Part shown: piece by piece, positions 6,011 through 9,869 of the stretch
Position numbering within the stretch: position 1 is the first letter of the stretch
How the letters are laid out: each line of letters begins with the position of its first letter
Source of the DNA: an uncultured Christensenellaceae bacterium
Lineage (GTDB): Bacteria; Bacillota; Clostridia; Christensenellales; CAG-138
Assembly (NCBI GenBank): GCA_902475645.1
Contig: CABSAH010000055.1
Span: 1-9,869 of the forward strand
Direction: 5' to 3'
DNA length: 9,869 nt
The notes under the pieces: model-generated
Seen by the model: the letters and a program-made list of their open reading frames with translations, nothing else
Database searches by the model: none
What the model was told of the DNA's origin: nothing
Translations under genes and position numbers: made by a program

Positions 6011-7408
6011 TTACTTCATTTTTACCGTCCGCATAACCCTTGCAACAACGGTGATTGCCACAATAATTGCAATGATGGCAAATCCAACCAGCACGGCCAC
6101 CCACCATTGGAAGGCGGGTTCTTCAATGAGCTCCGGCTTTTTGGCGTCAGCTTCTATCACGGGCTTTTGTATCTCGGTGGCGAAGTCCACGCTCACCGCG
6201 TATTCCTCCCCCGCGTCGTCCTTGTAGGATATGGTGTAGATGCCTGCGGTCTTGCCGTAGCTTTCGGTGTAGCCCTCGGTCATGGAGAGCATACCCACGA
6301 ATACCTTCATCTCACCGTAGCCCGCCTGCCCCGGCTGAATGTCCCCCAAGAACACGCTGGAGGTGGGGAAAAGCCCCGCGCCGGTCAGGTTCACGGTGAC
6401 GTTCCTGAGCGGGCTTTTACCAACGTTGAACACGTTGGCGGGCAGGGTGAAGGTCTCGCCCGCGGTGACGCTCTTGGGCAGGGATATGGAGTCGTATGTC
6501 ATCTCCGCGGGCTGGGTCACATGCACGAGGAACGTCCTCGTATTGGTATATACACCGCCGTATAAATCAACATAGTCAAGCGTGATGTAAAACGGCTGCT
6601 CCCCCGCAAGCACGTCCTTTGTGGTCCTCATTTTGAACGCGGCCTCGGCACTTTCCTTCGATGCTATATTTTCAAGCAATATAGCGTTGTTGGTGTCGTA
6701 GGGCAGTATGCCATCGGCTTCGCTGCCGTATGTAAGCCTGACGCTTCTTGCGCGTATGCTGCCTATATTGTCTATTTTGACATTCACGGAAAACTCCCCA
6801 TCCCCGCCGACGGTGTCGGGCGTTATCTCGCAGGCGGATATGAAAAGCTCCGGCTTTTCCACCTCCTGCTTGGGTATGTCGTTGGGGTCGGGCGGGTTTT
6901 TGCCGTCGGTTACGGTAACATACACCGTAAAGCTCTGCTGCTTCTGCTGACCCAGCACGTCGAGGTAGTCCGCCTTCAGCGTCACGGGGTAGGAGCCGTT
7001 TATCCGCCCCTTCACAAGCGGTATTTCAAACATGAACACATACCGTCCCCAGCCGGCGGCGGTCTGGGAATAGTTGCCGAATACGAAGGGGCTGTCCGCC
7101 GTCGCGCCAAGGTCGGCCGTAACAGTCACCTTGCCGTCATAGGTTTCGCCTATAAGCGGGAATATAATGTAGCAGCAGCCGTTCACTATGCGGGGCACAT
7201 AGCCCTGCTGGTATGTTCTATCCATGCCGTCGTACAGGTTCCAGCTGTCTATTATCAGCTTGTCCGCCACCGGGGTAGGCTCCGGCGTGGGTTCAGGCGT
7301 AGTTACAGGCGCTTGTGTCTCCGCGGGCGGCGTTTCGCCCTCAGCAAAAGCGGCGATGGGCAGCGCAAGCAGCAATATTGCCATAAGCGACGCAAATAAT
7401 CGGTTCAT
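6011..7408 (-). CDS. Secreted, C-terminally anchored Ig-fold (CARDB/COG1361-like) accessory protein of the ABC exporter
   Basis: A 465-residue exported protein. Residues 1-22 are a signal peptide (basic MNR, hydrophobic core, AFA cleavage site). A Pro/Thr/Glu-rich linker with TPEPTPEP follows to about 46. Then come three beta-rich segments: about 47-170; about 180-300, beginning PELFISACEITPDTVGGDGEF; and about 305-420, beginning YDSISLPKSVTAGETF. The last two have the look of CARDB/NEW3-like Ig-fold domains, including NIGS and NVGK turns. One membrane helix (about 436-457) and a short basic tail RVMRTVKMK end the protein, so the body lies outside the membrane. The start at 7408 is chosen because GGGAGGAAAGTAT precedes it and the signal peptide begins there; a further upstream ATG lies inside the ATPase gene. 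It overlaps the ATPase stop by ATGA. The role as substrate-handling partner of the transporter is inferred from context, not from a known family function. Confidence 0.82.
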   Translation of the reverse strand: MNRLFASLMAILLLALPIAAFAEGETPPAETQAPVTTPEPTPEPTPVADKLIIDSWNLYDGMDRTYQQGYVPRIVNGCCYIIFPLIGETYDGKVTVTADLGATADSPFVFGNYSQTAAGWGRYVFMFEIPLVKGRINGSYPVTLKADYLDVLGQQKQQSFTVYVTVTDGKNPPDPNDIPKQEVEKPELFISACEITPDTVGGDGEFSVNVKIDNIGSIRARSVRLTYGSEADGILPYDTNNAILLENIASKESAEAAFKMRTTKDVLAGEQPFYITLDYVDLYGGVYTNTRTFLVHVTQPAEMTYDSISLPKSVTAGETFTLPANVFNVGKSPLRNVTVNLTGAGLFPTSSVFLGDIQPGQAGYGEMKVFVGMLSMTEGYTESYGKTAGIYTISYKDDAGEEYAVSVDFATEIQKPVIEADAKKPELIEEPAFQWWVAVLVGFAIIAIIVAITVVARVMRTVKMK

Positions 7409-8055
7409 ATACTTTCCTCCCGTATCATGGTCATAACTCCCGCGTCCATCTCGCACACGGTGTCGCAAAGCTCGTCTATATCCCCCTGATTATGGCTGGC
7501 AAGCAGTATGGTCTTGCCCTGCTCCTTCAGCCCCTTTATGAGCTGCCGCATCTCCCGAACGCCGTGCTTGTCAAGGCCGTTGAGCGGTTCGTCTAAAATG
7601 AGCAGCGCGGGATCCTCCATTATGGCCTGGGCTATTCCCAACCTCTGGCGCATACCGAGGGAATACTTGCCAACGGGCTTTTTCATCAGCGGGTCGAGCC
7701 CCACGCGGCGTATTGCGGCGGCTATCTCCTCAAGCCCTATCTTTTTATTCAGCGAAGCCAATATCTCAAGGTTCTTCACGCCGGTCATATTGGGCAGAAA
7801 TCCCGGCGTTTCGATTATCAGGCCGAGGCCGGGCGGGAAGTCCACGTCTTTGCCCACCCGCTTGCCGTTGACTATGACTTCGCCCTCGGTTGGTATCAGG
7901 AAGCCGCATATGCACTTCATAAGCACGGTTTTGCCGCTGCCGTTGTTGCCCACTATGCCGTGGATCTTTCCCTTTTCAAAATTGCGGGTGACGTTATGCA
8001 GCACCCGCTCCTGTCCGAAGTCCTTGGATAGGTTTTTGACCGAAATAATGTTCAT
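7405..8055 (-). CDS. ABC transporter ATP-binding protein (BcrA/NatA-like, exporter type)
   Basis: A 216-residue nucleotide-binding subunit powering export through the two permeases encoded just upstream. All core motifs are present: Walker A GNNGSGKT (36-43), signature YSLGMRQRL (131-139), Walker B LLILDEP with catalytic Glu156 (151-157), D-loop NGLD and switch His188 in LLASHN. The Q-loop position carries Glu82 in IIETPGFLPN, as seen in BcrA-like proteins rather than the usual Gln. It is shorter than many BcrA proteins (about 300 residues) because it lacks the C-terminal extension. The start ATG overlaps the stop of the preceding permease (ATGA) and has only a weak ribosome site, so it probably depends on translational coupling. 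The substrate cannot be deduced; the family includes bacitracin, lantibiotic, sodium and lipid exporters. Confidence 0.95.
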   Translation of the reverse strand: MNIISVKNLSKDFGQERVLHNVTRNFEKGKIHGIVGNNGSGKTVLMKCICGFLIPTEGEVIVNGKRVGKDVDFPPGLGLIIETPGFLPNMTGVKNLEILASLNKKIGLEEIAAAIRRVGLDPLMKKPVGKYSLGMRQRLGIAQAIMEDPALLILDEPLNGLDKHGVREMRQLIKGLKEQGKTILLASHNQGDIDELCDTVCEMDAGVMTMIREESI

Positions 8056-8948
8056 GCTTCAGTACCGCCAAAGTTAAAGTTGTAGTTCCGCACCGCCCGA
8101 AGGGAAAGGAAAAAGCACAGGGCGATGAGCATTGCGAATATAAAATACGTCTGCCAGAGCCTTGGCAAAAGGTCGTAGCCGAAGTTGTGCATGTGATACG
8201 TGGCCTGGTTCAGCGGCGAAAGCCAGCCCACCGCAACGTTGGCCTTGTACATGAGCGCATCCGGCAGTTTGAATATAGCCTTTATAGTCTGGGGGTTGAG
8301 TAAAAAGCCGAACAGGCTGAATGCGAACACGGCGGCTATCCCCGCAAGCTGACCGCGCCGCAAATTGAACAGCAGCATTACGAACACCATGAGCAGGGTG
8401 TAAAGCAGCATCAGCAGGAATATGGTAGCCATGCACTCATACGGGCGGCTCATTTCAAGCGTTTTCACAAGCGCAGGCAGGGCCACCTTTTGCCCCGCGC
8501 CGGAGTAGCCGAGGATTGCGGCGGTTTCGCTCCACATATCCCCTATGAAGCTCTGCCGCATACAGACCAGGGAGGTGGAGATCAGTATAAACGCAAGGTA
8601 TATAAGCGTTGCCAAGGCGATATACGCCGCCTGCCCCATGAGCCAGGTTTTGCGATCTATGCGCATGAGGTAAAAGGGCGTGGCGCTAGATATGAACGGC
8701 ATATCCGCAAAGAGCAGAAGCAATAACAGCGAGGAAAGAAGTATTGAGTTGCTGTCCCCAAACGTCCAAACGAAGGCCTCCACAAGCTGCATGGTGGTAT
8801 CGTACTCCTTGGCGAACTTTACGGCCTTGTCGGACAGCAGGAAGCAAAGCACGAAGGCAAGGCAGAAGGTGATGACGATGCGCGGGTTTTTGTGCCAGCG
8901 GCGGAAGTTATACGCAGCCACGGACGCCGCGCGTTTAAGCATCTTCAT
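8052..8948 (-). CDS. ABC-2-type transporter permease, second of two
   Basis: A 298-residue integral membrane protein with about six hydrophobic segments: IVITFCLAFVLCFLL near the N-terminus, LLSSLLLLLLFADM, AAYIALATLIYLAFILIS, ATIFLLMLLYTLLMVFVML, AGIAAVFAFSLFGFLL and YFIFAMLIALCFFLSL. A cytosolic amphipathic start (LKRAASVAAYNFRRWHKNPR) and a loop FYLMRIDRKTWLMGQ after the second segment match ABC-2 permease topology. The start is the ATG at 8948, with GGAGG 11 bases upstream; the frame stays open to 9071 but that extension lies in the other permease and is not hydrophobic. The start overlaps the preceding stop and the end overlaps the ATPase start, both by ATGA. It probably pairs with the first permease as a heterodimeric channel. 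No close named family is recognised. Confidence 0.86.
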   Translation of the reverse strand: MKMLKRAASVAAYNFRRWHKNPRIVITFCLAFVLCFLLSDKAVKFAKEYDTTMQLVEAFVWTFGDSNSILLSSLLLLLLFADMPFISSATPFYLMRIDRKTWLMGQAAYIALATLIYLAFILISTSLVCMRQSFIGDMWSETAAILGYSGAGQKVALPALVKTLEMSRPYECMATIFLLMLLYTLLMVFVMLLFNLRRGQLAGIAAVFAFSLFGFLLNPQTIKAIFKLPDALMYKANVAVGWLSPLNQATYHMHNFGYDLLPRLWQTYFIFAMLIALCFFLSLRAVRNYNFNFGGTEA

Positions 8949-9727
8949 ATATCGCAAAGCCTCCTTTTTATTGCAAAGCCCGTGCAGAGAGAGGCTATGG
9001 CCGTAAGCTCCGCAAGCAGTATCACCACGCCCCAGTCGCCATACATCCACGCGGCGGAGGGGGAAAGCCATTCCTTGGGATATATTACATACAGCTTATC
9101 AAAATACCGTTCGTACAGTATTATCAGCACATAATAAATAACGAAGGGCGAAGCGTAGGCCATGTATTTGCTGCCCGTAAGCGTTGCAAAAAGCATACCT
9201 ATAAGCGCCCAGAACGAACCGGAGAAGGCCATTCTGAATATGGCTCCGGGCAGGGGAGAGGAAGCCTTTTCCGCGTCTATCAGCTTGCCCGCGCCGTCAA
9301 CGAGAACCGTCGGCACGCTTTCCTTCGGCAGGAACACAAGCGCCGAAACGCCCCATGCAAGCAATATGCCAACAGCCATGACCAACGCGCCCGAAACGGC
9401 GCAGGCCGATATTTTACCGAGTATATATTGCTTCGTGGTGGTTCGCGGCAGATACGCCTTTATATATCCGCTCTTTATATCGTCCGGCACGGCGGCGGTA
9501 TACGGCAGGGCGCAGAGTATTGGCAATGCAAGCGTCATTGCGTTGCCGCTGAGGGCTGCAAGCGTAACCTCCGTATGATACCCAAACCCCACCAGCCCTT
9601 GGGCGCGGAACGCCGAAAGAAAGCTTTCCACGGAGGAAAGGAGCAGAATGAGCGCCGTGCCTACAAAAGCAACGGCAAAGCCCCGCGAAAACACCGCCTG
9701 ACGCAAATTGGCAACGACAGTCCGCAT
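8945..9727 (-). CDS. ABC-2-type transporter permease, first of two
   Basis: A 260-residue membrane protein and first gene of the exporter operon. It starts NLRQAVFSRGFAVAF, a typical ABC-2 permease entry, and has about six hydrophobic segments (near 16-36, 56-78, 103-128, 164-184, 190-208, 232-252). The loop SGYIKAYLPRTTTKQYILGK between segments two and three is the counterpart of the loop in the second permease and resembles the coupling-helix region that contacts the ATPase. I chose the ATG at 9727, with AGGGAGG 11 bases upstream; a GTG at 9739 in frame lies inside that Shine-Dalgarno. An out-of-frame ATG at 9734 is closer to the site but opens only a poor non-hydrophobic frame. The stop overlaps the next start by ATGA. 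Substrate unknown. Confidence 0.88.
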   Translation of the reverse strand: MRTVVANLRQAVFSRGFAVAFVGTALILLLSSVESFLSAFRAQGLVGFGYHTEVTLAALSGNAMTLALPILCALPYTAAVPDDIKSGYIKAYLPRTTTKQYILGKISACAVSGALVMAVGILLAWGVSALVFLPKESVPTVLVDGAGKLIDAEKASSPLPGAIFRMAFSGSFWALIGMLFATLTGSKYMAYASPFVIYYVLIILYERYFDKLYVIYPKEWLSPSAAWMYGDWGVVILLAELTAIASLCTGFAIKRRLCDI

Positions 9728-9766
9728 ACGGCATAGCACCTCCCTTCATGTACACGCTTATTATCG

Positions 9767-9795
9767 GGCATATGCGGTCAACAAGTCCGCATCAA
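9767..9795 (-). promoter_or_regulatory. Candidate promoter and operator of the exporter operon
   Basis: Read on the minus strand, TTGATG (9795-9790), a 17-bp spacer and TATGCC (9772-9767) form a weak sigma-A promoter about 40 bases before the first permease start. The spacer is almost exactly an imperfect inverted repeat, TGCGG-N9-CCGCA (9773-9791), a size suited to a dimeric repressor. An alternative pair is TTGTTG (9784-9779) and TAATAA (9763-9758), with a 15-bp spacer. No regulator gene is in the window; YtrA-type GntR regulators often sit next to such operons, so one may lie beyond 9869. Confidence 0.35.
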
Positions 9796-9821
9796 AATGT
9801 AATCGAATTGTAATTTTGGTA

Positions 9822-9859
9822 AAAAAGCGGGCAAGACCGATACGAAATGCCCGCTTTTT
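9822..9859 (-). terminator. Intrinsic terminator, symmetrical hairpin with A- and T-runs
   Basis: GCGGGCA (9827-9833) pairs with TGCCCGC (9848-9854), and the flanking A-run and T-run (9822-9826, 9855-9859) extend the stem to 12 bp with a 14-base loop. On the minus strand it is followed by a T-tract and lies upstream of the exporter operon, so it most likely ends a minus-strand gene beyond the window edge. The structure could also act in the plus direction. It separates the exporter operon from its neighbour. Confidence 0.8.
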
Positions 9860-9869
9860 GCTATGACAA

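Noticed and set aside
5975..6565. Plus-strand open frame following the RNA terminator
   Set aside because: It is antisense to the anchored accessory protein, lacks a ribosome site and has the irregular composition of a shadow frame, so it is not a target gene for the upstream RNA.
9414..9755. Alternative minus-strand frame using the ATG at 9734, seemingly better spaced from the Shine-Dalgarno
   Set aside because: The product is a short, Cys/Arg-rich, non-hydrophobic sequence that overlaps the permease; the permease frame carries the membrane segments and operon overlaps.
1..9869. Search for CRISPR arrays, insertion sequences, tRNA and rRNA
   Set aside because: No regularly spaced repeats, transposase motifs, terminal inverted repeats, or tRNA/rRNA signature sequences were seen.

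Overview
The window looks like a chromosomal segment of a moderately GC-rich member of the Clostridia (Firmicutes/Bacillota). The grounds are a single-chain clostridial-type PurL directly after purD, strong GGAGG-type ribosome binding sites, an ECF sigma/anti-sigma pair and a BcrA/NatA-type ABC exporter operon. No rRNA, tRNA or phylogenetic marker fixes the species, so this placement is an inference.

Layout. (1) Positions 1-3959, plus strand: the 3' end of a purine biosynthesis operon, with the last 88 codons of purD running into a full-length purL that carries both the synthetase and glutaminase halves. A GC-rich hairpin at 4017-4044 follows. (2) Positions 4182-5613, plus strand: a two-gene signalling operon, an ECF sigma factor overlapping a zinc-finger anti-sigma factor that is unusual in having four predicted membrane segments. 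(3) Positions 5614-6010: no protein gene, but a strong sigma-A type promoter (5651-5679) and a strong intrinsic terminator (5916-5961) enclose about 275 nt of hairpin-rich sequence with no gene behind it. This is best explained as a free-standing structured non-coding RNA and is the most interesting object here. (4) Positions 6011-9727, minus strand: a four-gene ABC-2 exporter operon (permease, permease, ATPase, secreted and membrane-anchored accessory protein). Every junction is a 4-nt ATGA overlap, so the four proteins are probably translationally coupled. (5) Positions 9728-9869: the exporter promoter region with an inverted repeat, then a terminator hairpin that probably ends a minus-strand gene beyond the window.

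How they work together: PurD and PurL act in de novo IMP synthesis. The sigma/anti-sigma pair should couple an envelope signal to transcription. The exporter operon probably moves a lipid, peptide or antibiotic-like substrate with help from its extracytoplasmic Ig-fold accessory protein. Nothing in the sequence ties the sigma factor to the exporter or to the RNA. The RNA and the exporter operon converge, with their 3' ends about 50 nt apart.
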